Origin: Salvelinus alpinus
Lineage: Eukaryota; Chordata; Actinopteri; Salmoniformes; Salmonidae
Reading direction: 5' to 3'
Length of the DNA stretch: 64,000 nucleotides
Assembly (NCBI RefSeq): GCF_045679555.1
Contig: NC_092093.1
Span: forward strand, 62,788,390-62,852,389
How positions within the stretch are numbered: the first letter of the stretch is position 1; each line of letters opens with the position of its first letter. Under the pieces are notes generated by a model, which had not been told where the DNA came from, searched no databases, and saw nothing but the letters and a program-made list of their open reading frames with translations. A program made the translations under genes and the position numbers. Positions 1 to 28,024 of the stretch are shown one piece after another.

Positions 1-1250
1 CTGGTGAGTCTCTGATCCACCTCTACGCAGACGACACCGTTCTGTATACTTCTGGCCCTTCTTTGGACACTGTGTTAACAACCCTCCAGACGAGCTTCAA
101 TGCCATACAACTCTCCTTCCGTGGCCTCCAACTGCTCTTAAATACAAGTAAAACTAAATGCATGCTATTCAACCGATCGCTGCCTGCACCTGTCCGCCCG
201 TCCAGCATCACTACTCTGGACGGTTCTGACTTAGAATATGTGGACAACTACAAATACCTAGGTGTCTGGTTAGACTGTAAACTCTCCTTCCAGACTCACA
301 TCAAACATCTCCAATCCAAAGTTAAATCTAGAATTAGCTTCCTATTTCGCAACAAAGCATCCTTCACTCATGCTGCCAAACACACCCTCGTAAAACTGGC
401 CATCCTACCGATCCTCAACTTCGGCGATGTCATTTACAAAATAGCCTTCAATACCCTACTCAATAAATTGGATGCAGTCTATCACAGTGCCATCCGTTTT
501 GTCACCAAAGCTCCATATACTACCCACCACTGCGACCTGTACGCTCTCGTTGGCTGGCCCTCGCTTCATACTCGTCGCCAAACCCACTGGCTCCAGGTCA
601 TCTACAAGACCCTGCTAGGTAAAGTCCCCCCTTATCTCAGCTCGCAGGTCACCATAGCAGCACCCACCTGTAGCACGCGCTCCAGCAGGTATATCTCTCT
701 GGTCACTCCCAAAACCAATTCCTCCTTTGGCGGGCCTCTCCTTCCAGTTCTCTGCTGCCAATGACTGGAACGAACTACAACAATCTCTGAAACTGGAAAC
801 ACTTATCTCCCTCACTAGCTTTAAGCACCAGCTGTCAGAGCAGCTCACAGATTACTGCACCTGTACATAGCCCATCTATAATTTTGCCCAAACAGCTACC
901 TCTTCCCCCACTGTATTTATTTATTTAGCTCCTTTGCATCCCATTATTTCTATCTCTACTTTGCACATTCTTCCACTGAAAATCTACCATTCCAGTGTTT
1001 TACTTGCTATATTGTATTTACTTCGCCACCATGGCCTTTTTTTGCCTTTACCTCCCTTATTTCACTTCATTTGCTCACATTGTATATAGACTTATTATTG
1101 ACTGTATGTTTGTTTTACTCCATGTGTAACTCTGTGTTGTTGTATGTGTCGAACTGCTTTGCTTTATCTTGGCCAGGTCGCAATTGTAAATGAGAACTTG
1201 TTCTCAACTTGCCTACCTGGTTAAATAAAGGTGAAATAAATAAATAAAAT
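1..1250 (+). mobile_element. LINE 3' end: reverse transcriptase C-terminal part and 3' UTR
   Basis: From the window edge to 764 an open frame carries the YADDT reverse transcriptase motif at 24-38 and downstream LINE pol text such as NYKYLGVWLDCKLSFQTHIK. Near 735-750 the frame shifts: the family's C-terminal SAANDWNEL segment continues in another frame to a TAG at 868-870, so the copy is inactive. The 3' UTR ends in the salmonid-type GGTTAAATAAAGGTGAAATAAATAAATAAA tail motif at about 1220-1249. The 5' part is outside the window. Confidence 0.85.
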
Positions 1251-1972
1251 ACTCTACACAGACTGGTGCGCCATAACCAATCAGAGCTGCAGTAGGCCTA
1301 TATGCAACAAGCTGTTGCCATATATGGATCTGTGCCATTCACTTTGAACTGGACTGTGTTTAGGCTACAGCATGAGCGGTTGCGAGTAGATGTGCTTGTT
1401 TTGAGATCAAAGTGAGCCATGTGTACACATTTGTTCATATTCCTTGATAGTTAGTGAGTTATTAGTCCAGTAAAAGCTAATTTCTTGTCAACAAAGGGGG
1501 AGTGGTTGCTTCCTACAAGAGCACAAAACATGTGCATTTCTATCCATCTTTGAAAAGCGAGTCAAGTAAAGAGCTTTTTATATCTTAAAGGGAAAGTGTT
1601 GTATTTCGAGACGGTCTTGAATACGCTAACTAGCCAATAGGCAGAGCGTAGCATAATTTCTCTGATTCTGTGATATTGAATTGTATTTTGTAAAGGGGTT
1701 TCTTGCATCAAACACAACATTTTCAGTCATACCCTTGTCTGATGGACAAGTGGATAAACAAAACAGTTTTTTTTTCAAAAGTCTAATGGAATGTAGGCAT
1801 TGAACACCACAAGTTGGCTGCTACTGTAGGCTGAATGATAGAACAGCTATTTCCATATTAGACTGTTGTGTTATGTGTTTTTCTCTATTGTTTTTTATGG
1901 TAGGTCACTCTGGTAGGCCTACATTATGATGAAATAGCCACTGTTGGCTACTTGGCCACTGTTAAAACTGTA
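1251..1972. other. Unannotated sequence
   Basis: No gene, RNA or clear repeat seen. AT-rich, presumably a PDE7A intron or upstream DNA. Confidence 0.5.
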
Positions 1973-2083
1973 ACTTAAAGCTGGTACAGCCTCTGTGTTC
2001 ACAGTAAAACTTAAAGCGGGTACAACCTCTGTGTTCACAGTAAAACTTAAAGCTGGTACAGCCTCTGTGTTCACAGTAAACGC
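1973..2083. repeat. 36-bp tandem repeat, 3 copies
   Basis: The unit beginning acttaaagctggtacag recurs at 1973, 2009 and 2045 with few substitutions. Confidence 0.85.
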
Positions 2084-2589
2084 ACGCCGGAAGTTGCACA
2101 GAATTTTCACAAAGTTCAAGTTTGCGCTCAGCAGACCTGACATTTGCTCAATGCCTGGCTAGAATGATCCCGCCTCCTCCCTCATGTACGGACATTTATT
2201 CCCATTGTTCGAGCAGTCCAGTCCCTTATCTTGTCAGTGTATATAGAGTGTCTAATCAAAAATGCATCTTTTGACCAATGTGTAAAATATCATGTAAATT
2301 GTGTAGATTCTCCTTTGAGAAAGAGACGAGGTTTGCAACACTGGTTATCATAATCCATACAAAAGTGAATGGAGTTTTTATTAACCCTTGTAGGATGGCC
2401 GAAATTATGGTGACTAAATCAACGGAGGACAGAGGGGAAAAAAAGTGGTAAAAAATCTGGACAGTAGCATTGTCCTCACAAACTGCCAAACACACTGTGA
2501 AGTCATATAGAGAAGACAGACCTAATCATGTGGATTGGAGCTATATTGAATATAACCACACAATTTAAGAGTTCTTAAGTTGTTTTAAG

Positions 2590-2756
2590 GCATCTGTGAT
2601 CAACAGATGCATATCTGTATTCCCAGTCATGTTAAATCCATAGATTAGAGCCTAATGAATTTATTTCAATTGACTGATTTCCTTATATGAACTGTAACTG
2701 AGTAAAATCTTTGAAATTGTTGCATGTTGTGTTTATATTTTTGTTCAGTATAAAAC
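2590..2756 (-). mobile_element. Tc1-like element, terminal fragment
   Basis: Ends in the family terminus gttgcatgttgtgtttatatttttgttcagtata, shared with 27660-27770 and, inverted, with 35107-35260. There is no coding capacity. Confidence 0.7.
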
Positions 2757-2847
2757 ATAAATACTACATGTCATGTCTCAAAATCGATATCTATCTTACC
2801 CCTATATTGTCTTGCGGATTCCAGTAGAAAGACGACAAGTTCTGGGC

Positions 2848-2986
2848 GATGGATTATCTTGGCAAATTTGTGCACAGAACTTGCGATAAATAAGATTTTA
2901 GTGAATATGGAACATTTATGGGATTATGTATTTCAGCTCATGAAACATGGCACCAACACTTTACATTTTTGTGCAGTGGAGTACAG
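2848..2986 (-). mobile_element. Tc1-like element, other terminal fragment
   Basis: Contains the inverted family terminus tttcagctcatgaaacatgg and ccaacactttaca, matching the complement of 26510-26575. With the fragment at 2590-2756 it looks like remnants of one decayed insertion. Confidence 0.6.
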
Positions 2987-3958
2987 GTTTTTCATATTCA
3001 TGTGAAATTCCTGTTCTTTTTCAAAGATTTCTCACAAAATGCGTATCTCAGTTAAATGTCACTGAGTGTACCGCAAGCTTTCTATTTTCAATGCCTTTTA
3101 CATCTAATTCAGCTCGTGTTAATTTAGCTTTTTGCAACCCGCAATTTTGCAGACGAGCTTCACAACATGTCTTTAAAAGCCGCTGCAAGAAACGGGCACC
3201 GCTCCTTCAAGCTCTGCTTATTATTGGATGTATTAGTTTACGAAATCTGACTTTTTGGATATAATGTTAATGAAATGTTATTTAAATATTGATCATTTAT
3301 TCAGAACATGAAGAATCATATTTGTCTTGGTAAAATGTATTTTATAACATAAGTGAAATTTCTTCACCAAAGTGTGTTTTCGCCCACTTTGGACAGAGGT
3401 GGGTGGACACCCTACAGTATATAGATCATCTTTGTTGATCATCTTTGTTGATTCCTGCCTGGTGGAAGCCATTATGGTTCATACTAGAGGTCGACCGATT
3501 ATGATTTTTCAACGCCGATACTGATACCGAATTTTGGAGGACCAAAAAAGCCGGTACCGATTAATCGGCCGATTTTATTTGTAATAATGACAATTACAAC
3601 AATACTGAATGAACACTTATTTTAACTTAATATAATACATCAATAAAATCAATTTAGCCTCAAATAAATAATGAAACATGTTCAATTTGTTTTAAATAAT
3701 GCAAAAACAAAGTGTTGGAGAAGAAAGTAAAAGTGCAATATGTGCCATGTAAGAAAGCTAACGTTTAAGTTCCTTGCTCAGAACATGAGAACATATGAAA
3801 GCTGGTGGTTCCTTTTAACATGAGTCTTCAATATTCCCAGGTAAGAAGTTTTAGGTTGTAGTTATTATAGGAATTATAGGACTATTTCTCTCTATACCAT
3901 TTGTATTTCATATGCCTTTGACTATTGGATGTTCTTATAGGCACTTTAGTATTGCCAG

Positions 3959-4156
3959 TGTAACAGTATAGCTTCCATCCCTCTCCTCGCCGCTACCTGG
4001 GCTCGAACCAGGAACAAATCGACAACAGCCACCCTCGAAGCAGCGTTACCCATGCAGAGCAAGGGGAACAACTACTCCAAGTCTCAGAGCGAGTGACGTT
4101 TGAAACGCTATTAGCGCGCACCCCGCTAACTAGCTAGCCATTTCACATCGGTTACA
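3959..4156. mobile_element. Short TGTAAC...GTTACA repeat element
   Basis: Begins tgtaacagtatagcttcc and ends cacatcggttaca, so the termini are inverted. It contains a tRNA-like patch (ctgggctcgaaccagg). A second copy is at 13568-13785. Both contain attagcgcgcacc and gctaactagctagccatttcacatcgg. Confidence 0.7.
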
Positions 4157-4909
4157 CCAGCCTAATCTCGGGAGTTGATAGGCTTGAATTCATAAACTGC
4201 TGGCAAAACGCACAAAAGTGCTGTTTGAATGAATGCTTACGAGCCTGCTGGTGCCTACCATCGCTCAGTCAGACTGCTCTATCAAATCATAGACTTAATT
4301 ATAACATAATAACACACAGAAATACGAACCTTAGGTCATTAATATGGTCGAATCCGGAAACTATCATATCGAAAACAAAACATTTATTCTTTCAGTGAAA
4401 TACGGAACCGTTCCGTATTTTATCTAATGGGTGGCATCCATCAGTCTAAATATTCCTGTTACATTGCACAACCTTCAATGTTATGTCATAATTACGTAAA
4501 ATTCTGGCAAATTAGTTCGCAATGAGCCAGGCGGCCCAAACTGTTGCATATACCCTGACTCTGCGTGCAATGAACGCAAGAGACGTGACACAATTTCACC
4601 TGGTTAATATTGCCTGCTAACCTGGATTTCTTTTAGCTAAATATGCAGGTTTAAAATATATACTTCTGTGTATTGATTTTAAGAAAGGCATTGATGTTTA
4701 TGGTTAGGTACACGTTGGAGCAACGGCAGTCCTTTTTCGCGAATGCGCACTGCATCGATTATATGCAACGCAGGACACGCTAGATAAACTAGTAATATCA
4801 TCAACCATGTGTAGTTATAACTAGTGATTATGATTGATTGATTGTTTTTTATAAGATACATTTAATGCTAGCTAGCAACTTACCTTGATTTCTTACTGCA
4901 TTTGCGTAA

Positions 4910-5105
4910 CAGGCGGGCTCCTCGTGAGGCAGGTGGTTAGAGCGTTGGACTAGTTAACCGTAAGGTTGCAAGATTGAATCCCTGAGCTGACAAGGTAAAA
5001 ATCTGTCGTTCTGCCCCTGAACAAGGCAGTTAACCCACCGTTCCTAGGCCGTCATTGAAAATAAGAATGTGTTCTTAACTGACTTGCCTAGTTAAATAAA
5101 GGTGT
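4910..5105 (+). mobile_element. HpaI-type tRNA-derived SINE
   Basis: A tRNA-related head (ggtggttagagcgttggact with box B-like ggttgcaagattgaatccc), a body (tctgtcgttctgcccctgaa) and the salmonid tail cttgcctagttaaataaagg. Contains a GTTAAC site. Confidence 0.85.
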
Positions 5106-5235
5106 TAAAAAAAATATTTTAAAAAAATCGGCAAAATCGGCGTCCAAAATTGACGATTTGCGATTGTTATGAAAACTTGAAATCGGCCCTAATTAATCGG
5201 CCATTAGGATTAATCGTTCGACCTCTATTTCATAC

Positions 5236-6256
5236 TGCAAATTAGTTTGTGATAACCTTGAATACACTACACATTTGCATTTCCTGCTGTGCAGGACATT
5301 TCCTGCAACAACAGGGTGATCAAATTCGGATCTTACACCTGTAGTATTTTTGGATAATATGTTGTTGGAAGATAAAGTTCGATAAAAACCCACACCGATT
5401 ACTGACCTCACACTAGTTTAAAAGATCTGAAGACAATCTAAATCATTAGATATTTTGCTTCAGCATGAAGCTTAATTCAACGACTTAACAATGTATTTAC
5501 TGCTGCTAGCTTTCCCCTGGTTATCTCTGGCTCTAGTATTAGGCCTACTTTGAGAGCATGTGTTTGTGTGGACTCAGTGGATATTACAGTTCTTGTTAAG
5601 AGGTGCAGCAGGGTCCCTGTTTAGGACATGCTGGCTATTTGCCAGGGTCTGTGAAAAGTTCCTAGGCCAGTCTGATCTGTTGCTGTGTTGTCATACAGTG
5701 GGTTTAAGAACATTAGAGTGTAGAGGTCAGGACACATGGGTAATCAACTGTCTGACCCGTATTCCCCCCCCAGCTCAAGGCCCGTTGGCACGCAGAATGG
5801 AAAACCTTGACTCTCTGCATCTCATCACACACACACACAATTACTTGCCATTGCATCTGTGTGAGAAAGTGGAAGAGTTTGTTTACACCATACATAACCT
5901 TGTATATTTTCATTTAATCTGTGAATGCTGTGTAAACTATATGTAATGTTACCATCCATTACTTCCTTTAATGGTAATTCCCAGTTTTGCTATTTTGCGA
6001 GGGGCTTTTGTTATATTCAAACAGCTGTTCCCAAGTAAGTATCAAGCTGGTGGGAGAGAGACTGTACACTACTGTATGCCTGATTTGATCTAATGTACAA
6101 ATCAGTATTGAAGAGCTGCAATAGTCTGGCAGTCTGACATTACTGCTGAATGACTCATATAGAAGACTGGGTTGCCTGGGAAAGTGCCATAGTACCATAA
6201 CGATACTGTCAGCGCTCGCCTCTGAGTATAAAGCACTGACCTGTCTACTCTACTGT
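5236..6256. other. Unannotated sequence
   Basis: No conserved exon or known repeat recognised. Includes a short CA run near 5828-5840. Probably PDE7A intron. Confidence 0.4.
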
Positions 6257-6780
6257 GTTACTGCAGGTCCCTCTGCTGCTCATAGCCTGTCTGACTACTA
6301 ATACTAGTGTTACTGCAGGTCCCTCTGCTGCTCCTAGCCTGTCTGACTACTAATACTAGTGTTACTGCAGGTCCCTCTGCTGCTCCTAGCCTGTCTGACT
6401 ACTAATACTAGTGTTACTGCAGGTCCCTCTGCTGCTCCTAGCCTGTCTGACTACTAATACTAGTGTTACTGCAGGTCCCTCTGCTGCTCCTAGCCTGTCT
6501 GACTACTAATACTAGTGTTACTGCAGGTCCCTCTGCTGCTCCTAGCCTGTCTGACTACTAATACTAGTGTTACTGTATGTCCCTCTGCTGCTCCTAGCCT
6601 GTCTGACTACTAATACTAGTGTTACTGTAGGTCCCTCTGCTGCTCCTAGCCTGTCTGACTACTAATACTAGTGTTACTGCAGGTCCCTCTGCTGCTCCTA
6701 GCCTGTCTGACTACTAATACTAGTGTTACTGCAGGTCCCTCTGCTGCTCCTAGCCTGTCTGACTACTAATACTAGTGTTA
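6257..6780. repeat. 52-bp minisatellite, 10 copies
   Basis: The unit beginning gttactgcaggtccctctgc recurs at 6257, 6309, 6361, 6413, 6465, 6517, 6569, 6621, 6673 and 6725. Copies differ mainly by ctgcag versus ctgtag or ctgtat. Each unit includes a branch-like tactaat followed by an AG. Confidence 0.95.
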
Positions 6781-6834
6781 TGTGCCTTATGTGCCTGTGC
6801 CATGCTCAGCTGTCAGCTTTTCCTTGGTCTTTTA

Positions 6835-6989
6835 GGCTGTGTTAACACAGGCAGCCCAGTTCTGATATTTGTTTTCACTAATAGGTCTGTTGACCAATAA
6901 GATCTGATGTGAAAAAATCTTATGTGATTGGTCAAAAGACCAATTAGTGGAAAAAATATCAGAATTGAGCTGTCTTTGTAAACACATCC
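6835..6989. mobile_element. Palindromic MITE
   Basis: The two halves are imperfect inverted copies: ggctgtgttaacacaggcag at the left and the complement of ctgtctttgtaaacacatcc at the right, with attctgatatt and the ttggtc motif in both arms. About 155 bp, non-coding, typical of teleost hAT-like MITEs. Confidence 0.7.
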
Positions 6990-7044
6990 TTGGTGGTCTA
7001 CAAGTTGCCTCTCTTTGATGATTGAGAGAGCGTGAAAGTGTTTT

Positions 7045-7066
7045 TGTGTGTGTGTGTGTGTGTGTG
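7045..7066. repeat. (TG)n microsatellite
   Basis: About 11 TG units, roughly 60 bases before the first PDE7A exon. Confidence 0.9.
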
Positions 7067-7126
7067 AGCTCTTTTTCCATTGTATGTTACATGACTCTTG
7101 AGGATGTGTGTGTTGCTTCCCCCTAG

Positions 7127-16957
<9,831 letters not shown>

Positions 16958-18360
16958 CACTCCATGTTTGCCCTTAGAACCCTGACCCCTGACCGCTAGC
17001 CTCGACAAACACTGGGGAGAGGGTGGGAGGAGCGGGGTATGGCCTTTAACCCCCCCTACTCCCACTGCCCCACCCGAACAGTACTCACGTTTTTGTTGCC
17101 TTTGCCTCCCATATTTGACAAACCACAGATTTTATTTATTTCATTTTTAATTCCTTTCCTTGACATACATAGATACTGCTGTTGTATTTAGTATTTTTAT
17201 TGGCTTGTTTTATTTATTTATTTGTCCTCTGTAGTTTTAGCCTTACTAATGTAACACCACCATTTTGAAGGCGAAGTGCCATTTTTAAACAAAGTTCTGT
17301 AGGATGTTTTGAAAGTGATTTGAAACACACTGGGTATTGAAGAGATGCTCTCCTAAGACTGCACAGAGATGCCGTGATGTGTGTTGATGCATTTGTAAGG
17401 AATCTTCTTCCTGAAGATAATGTGACAAGCCCAGTCCTTTTGCTGCCTCTATGAAGACTGTTTACAGATGTCTTGTTTGTCCTTGTTGTCCATTCGAAAT
17501 GAATCATTATGGTTCCGTGATATGCCTTCTAAGCACAGATGCGAAGAACCACTAGTGTTTGAATTGTTGACCCACTGCTTAAGTTGACTGATAGAAACAC
17601 CCCTGTGCTCCATTGTATTCACCTCTTCCTTGCACTGCCAAAAGACTGAAATATTGGACACACAACTTCTGTTCTGAGAGAACTTGGGTCAGACAGAATG
17701 GTATTCTAGAATGCAACTGCTTTCTACTGTATTCTAGAATGTAACTAATATGAAGCATTGTTGTCAGTGACTGTAGAGTATGCGTGACCTCTAACCCTGG
17801 ACCAGTCACTGAGGCATAGTACACACACCCCATCTGAAAACTCCCATCACAACACCACTCACGCAGGGTGGACTGTAGGAGGGAAGTTTACTGTGGTTTA
17901 GCTACCTGTTAAACATCTGTTTACTTCTACTGAATGGGACTCTCTCCCTCATCATCATAGCCACATGCAACCTAGGACTGCTGTACCGATGCCTTATAAC
18001 TATGCACACTGCGCTAAGTGACCAAACCAGCTCCTACTACTAGTTCTAGTAATCTCATGAAGTACATCGTGTGCTTGTCCTCTTAATGCACTGTCTGATT
18101 TTCTTTAGCCTTTGTGAGGAAAAACTGAACTCAAACACATTCTGTATATAAATGGTTATTTTTTTTTACATTCATATATTTTTTTGATTCTGTAGACTGC
18201 ACAAAGATTTTAATAACAGGTGCTTTTTCCTATTTTAGCATTTTCGCTGTAAGACTGTTGCGACAATTTGTCAAGCCATTTTGTAAAGGATTTGCCGTAT
18301 TGACCTTTTGATACATGCTTGTTGCTGTTACATTTTGATAAATAAAACAAGTTGACATGA
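16958..18360 (+). other. pde7a: PDE7A 3' UTR with AU-rich elements
   Basis: Sequence after the PDE7A stop has no interspersed repeat that I recognise and runs to a poly(A) signal at 18341-18346. Overlapping ATTTA pentamers lie in the T-rich stretch at about 17209-17224, and another T/A-rich patch is at about 17131-17150. Such AU-rich motifs commonly control mRNA stability. That role here is inference. The UTR end is set only by the hexamer. Confidence 0.7.
18341..18346 (+). terminator. Poly(A) signal of PDE7A
   Basis: AATAAA in the context gataaataaaacaag, about 1.4 kb past the stop codon. It is the first consensus hexamer at a plausible distance before the SINE that separates PDE7A from the convergent MTFR1 gene. 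Confidence 0.65.
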
Positions 18361-18489
18361 ATGACCCAAGTGAACTTTGACCGTGGTAGGAGTCATATAG
18401 GGATGTATTGAGGTGAAATCTTCATTGTAGCTAGAAATGTAAGGAATAGAGCTTACATGACATTACCTGTTCATCATACACCACTTGGT

Positions 18490-18625
18490 CCTTTTGTAGC
18501 TCAGTTGGGTGTCGCTTGTAACGCCAGGGAAGTGGGTTTAATTCCCGGGACTACCCATACGTAAAATGTATGCACAGATGAGTAAGTCGCTTTGGTTAAA
18601 AGCATCTGCTAAATGGCATATTACC
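18490..18625 (+). mobile_element. tRNA-derived SINE between PDE7A and MTFR1
   Basis: A tRNA-like head (tagctcagttggg, gtgggtttaattcccggga) joins the common teleost SINE end aagtcgctttggttaaaagc, atctgctaaatggc. It fills about a third of the gap between the two convergent poly(A) signals. Confidence 0.75.
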
Positions 18626-18759
18626 CTCCTGGTGACAAACTATAGTCATTCACTGTTCAACCTTGATGGTTGGGATTACTGTGCTCGGGCAATGTGGAAA
18701 CAGTTCACTTTAGTTACCCAAGACGTGACAAACATTCCATGCACACAAGTTTCATTTGT

Positions 18760-18765
18760 TTTATT
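18760..18765 (-). terminator. Candidate poly(A) signal of MTFR1
   Basis: TTTATT on the + strand, which reads AATAAA on the - strand. It lies about 0.4 kb from the convergent PDE7A poly(A) signal. Other weaker hexamers in the UTR cannot be excluded. Confidence 0.4.
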
Positions 18766-20331
18766 CATGAATTTGAATTTTCTTTCAAGTATGGAAGACA
18801 TTTCACAAAACAGATCGTGTTTTACATCAAGTATCACTGACAGTTGAGTTGTCCATGTTCTCTTATTCTCCCACCATGCAGTTCAAGTTCAAAGCTTAAA
18901 CACACTGAGCAGGAAATAGATATCGGTACAGCACATACAGTCAATGATAAACACACTGGTCATTGATTGTCTTAGTGTTAGATTTATCTGAAATACTGTT
19001 TTTCCCCTAAATAGTCATATCGGTCATGCCATATCTGTGTCAAGGTGTGCAGAGAACACCTTTGTTATTCCACAAAAAATATGAAGTATGAAATTCTTAA
19101 CCATCAACAGAATATATCCAAGAGGAACAGTGGTTATGGTATGAAATATTCTTAGTATCAAGGCATCTGGATATAAACAGAGGGATACTCAGCTTGTCAT
19201 CAAGAGGCACTACCTCCCAGGATACCATTTGGCTTCTAACCATATAACAAAACAAAAATACAACTGAATGATAATGCCAGATCAGGAACACACAATGGAA
19301 CAATAAAAAATAAAAAAAACATGCCCAGCATTGGTAAGTTATAGTTAAAATGACTGGTAGACTACCCCTGTGTTAAGCTTTAGTTCAACACTGACTGCAT
19401 TAAGACAACACTGTCAGCATAGATTCATTTGGTTCATACTGAGGTACTGTATGGTAACAGTGGTCCCAGTTCAACTCAATAAAGCTAAGAGAGAGACAGT
19501 CTAAAACTAAACATAAATACAATTACATCTCAACCATACATGCTTTGATAGCATTGATAACAGCTACAACTTCGTTATTTGTATCAAGTATTAACTAAAT
19601 TCAGTTCAAACCAAAACATAAATAAGAGATGTAGAAATCATAAATTAGACTTTTTGTAAATTGCATTCTAGTCAATGGCCCAAAACTCTACAAGAGGGAC
19701 CAAATGACAAAGTGTTCCCTCTCCTCTGCATACATTTCTCTCTACCCACAGCAAGCAGTAGACAGCAAATACCCAGTGAGGCAAAGAGAAATACAACTGC
19801 CTTGAAAAGGGCATGCAAAAATGATACGCCTTTCCATCTGTGATTTAGAGAAGGTTCATTCCCATAAATAAATGTAGTTATTAACGGTTGTCAGCTGAGA
19901 GGAATGTTAGGAGTCTGTAGTGTTACAGTGTGTATCCAGAACATAAAAACACTGGTGTGCCTCATATTGGAATTTAGTTATGATACAAAAAAATTAAAGA
20001 TGTACAGCAAAATTTGACCTTCTAGATCAAAGACTTTGAAACTGGCGTCAATTAAGAAACAAAAATAGACATTTGATTAAAACAAGTTAAAATCTAAGTG
20101 GTACACACAAAAACGGATCCTGTATGTTATCAAAGTGCAAGAACTAAAGAAGACTACGAGGCAATGCAACACTGTTGGTGAGCAGATGAACTGAATATCT
20201 AGTCAGAAACCATGTGTCCATCCACAGAGACAGCTGACAAACTGCTTCATAAGCCACTGAAAGTGTCCATGACTGTCTGAAGGTCCAGAACTCTGAACAA
20301 GTCCAGAATTCCATCCCAGCTCTGTGGGTGC
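18760..20331 (-). other. mtfr1: MTFR1 3' UTR
   Basis: About 1.57 kb of AT-rich sequence without recognisable repeats follows the MTFR1 stop codon on the - strand, down to a minus-strand AATAAA at 18760-18765. The extent is inferred from that hexamer and from the lack of any other gene. Confidence 0.5.
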
Positions 20332-26286
<5,955 letters not shown>

Positions 26287-26488
26287 TCTATCGATGTGTT
26301 TTCAAAGCAGCAGTTGTACACAAGAAAGCATCTTCTTTGTGAGGTAGTCTGGGGGAAACAACAGGAAGACAAACAGGGGTAGAAATACTTGTAGTTAGCA
26401 TTGTGATATTTTGGCCTTGCTCCTGATATTCTAAATGTGTTCGTTTTTATCCTAGCCATCACTTTGGACTTCTCTTTGTATTCATACT

Positions 26489-27767
26489 ATACGGAACAAA
26501 AACAAACTCAACATGTAAAGTGTTGGTCCCATGTTTCATGAGCTGAAATAAAAGATCCCAGAAATGTTCGATATGCAAAAAAAGCTTATTTCTCTAAAAT
26601 TGAGCACAATTTCATTTACATCCCTGTTAGTGAGCATTTCTCCTTTGCCAAGATAATCCATCCAACTGACAGTTGTGGCATATCAAGAAGCTTATTAAAC
26701 AGCATGATCATTACACAGGTGCACCTTGTTCTGGGGACAAGAAAAGGCCACTAAAATCTGAAAACATTTTTCACACAACGCCACAGATGTCTCAAGTTGA
26801 GGGAGCATGCAATTGGTATGCAGACTGCAGGAATGTCCACCAGAGCTGTTGCCTGAGAATTAAATGTTCATTTCTACCATAAGTTGCCTCAGTTGTTTTA
26901 GAGAATTTGGCAGTACATCCAACTGGCCACACAACCACACCAGCCCAGGACCTCCACATCCGGCTTCTTCACCTGCGGGATTGTCTGAGACCAGCCACCA
27001 GACAGCTGATGAAAATGTGAGTTTGCGCAACTGAAACATTTCTGCACAAACTGTCATGAACCGTCTCAGGGAAGTTTATCTGCGTGCTCGTCGTCCTCAC
27101 TAGGGTCTTGACCTGACTGGAGTTTGGCGTCATTACTGAATTCAGTGGACGAGCGGTTCGCTTATGTCAAATGCCCCATGGTGGTAGTGGGGTTAAGGTA
27201 TGGGCAGGCATAAGCTACAGACAACAAACACAATTGCATCTTAAATCGATGGCAATTTGAACGTACAGCGATATCGTGATGAGATCCTGAGGCCCATTGT
27301 CGTGCAATTCATCCGCCACCATCACCTCATGTTTCAGCATGATAATGCACGGCCCCATGCCACAAGAATCTGTACACAATTCCTGGAAGCTGAAAAAGTC
27401 CCAGTTATTCCATGGCCTGCAAACTCACCAGACATGTCACCCATAGAGAATGTTTGGGATGCTCTGGATTGACGTGTACGACAGCGTGTTCCAGTTCCCC
27501 CCAATATCCAGCACCTTCACACAGCCATTGAAGAGGAGTCGGACAACATTCCACAATCAACAACCTAATCAACTCTATGCCAAGAAGATTTGTCTCGCAT
27601 GAGGCAAATGGTGGTCACACCAGATACTGGTTTTCTAAGCCACACCCCTACTTAAAAAGAAGAATCCCTAGAATATTTATTTCGATTGACTGATTTCCTC
27701 ATATGAACTGTAATTCAGTAACATCTTTGAAATTGTTGCATGTTGTGTTTATACTTTTGTTCAGTGT
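26489..27767 (+). mobile_element. Tc1-like element, decayed
   Basis: The left terminus near 26490 (acggaacaaaaacaaactca) and the right terminus ending ttttgttcagtgtata are inverted copies. Inside is a transposase remnant at 27257-27472 with LMFQHDNARPH and WPANSPDMSPIENVWDALD, ending in a stop after the catalytic glutamate box. Lies in MTFR1 intron 1. Confidence 0.85.
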
Positions 27768-28024
27768 ATATATGGTAAAGTTGAGTTCTCAGCCTTTTTA
27801 GGGACCCCGTCTGAAAGCTCTCAAGGACCCCCCTATGGTCCCAAGCACCCTGGTTGAGAATCAATGAGCAATTTGATTTGAGAGTTCAGGTTCTTGTGTC
27901 ATGTTCGCTCTCAAATTTTTGGCATCATTCTGCCTTCTCCCTACAGTTTTCAGCCATTAGCGTCGCCCATGACTACCTCATGTTAATTACAACCCTGACA
28001 CTGTGTTTTAACGTTTAGAAACGT

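Larger units (their letters stand above)
3485..5227. mobile_element. Non-autonomous DNA transposon with TAGAGGTCGA termini
   Basis: The ends are inverted: TAGAGGTCGA at 3485 and TCGACCTCTA ending at 5227. Subterminal regions repeat the diffuse motif gattaatcggcc in both orientations. The flanks gttcatac (3477-3484) and tttcatac (5228-5235) form an 8-bp target duplication with one mismatch, as for hAT-type elements. The interior carries two nested insertions (3959-4156 and 4910-5105) and no transposase. Confidence 0.7.

Noticed and set aside
5560..5946. 128-codon frame upstream of PDE7A as its missing exon
   Set aside because: No similarity to the PDE7A N-terminus and no fitting acceptor/donor pair. 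It includes a CA repeat.
18490..18560. tRNA gene
   Set aside because: The tRNA-like head continues into a SINE body and conserved SINE tail. It does not fold as a complete tRNA by eye.
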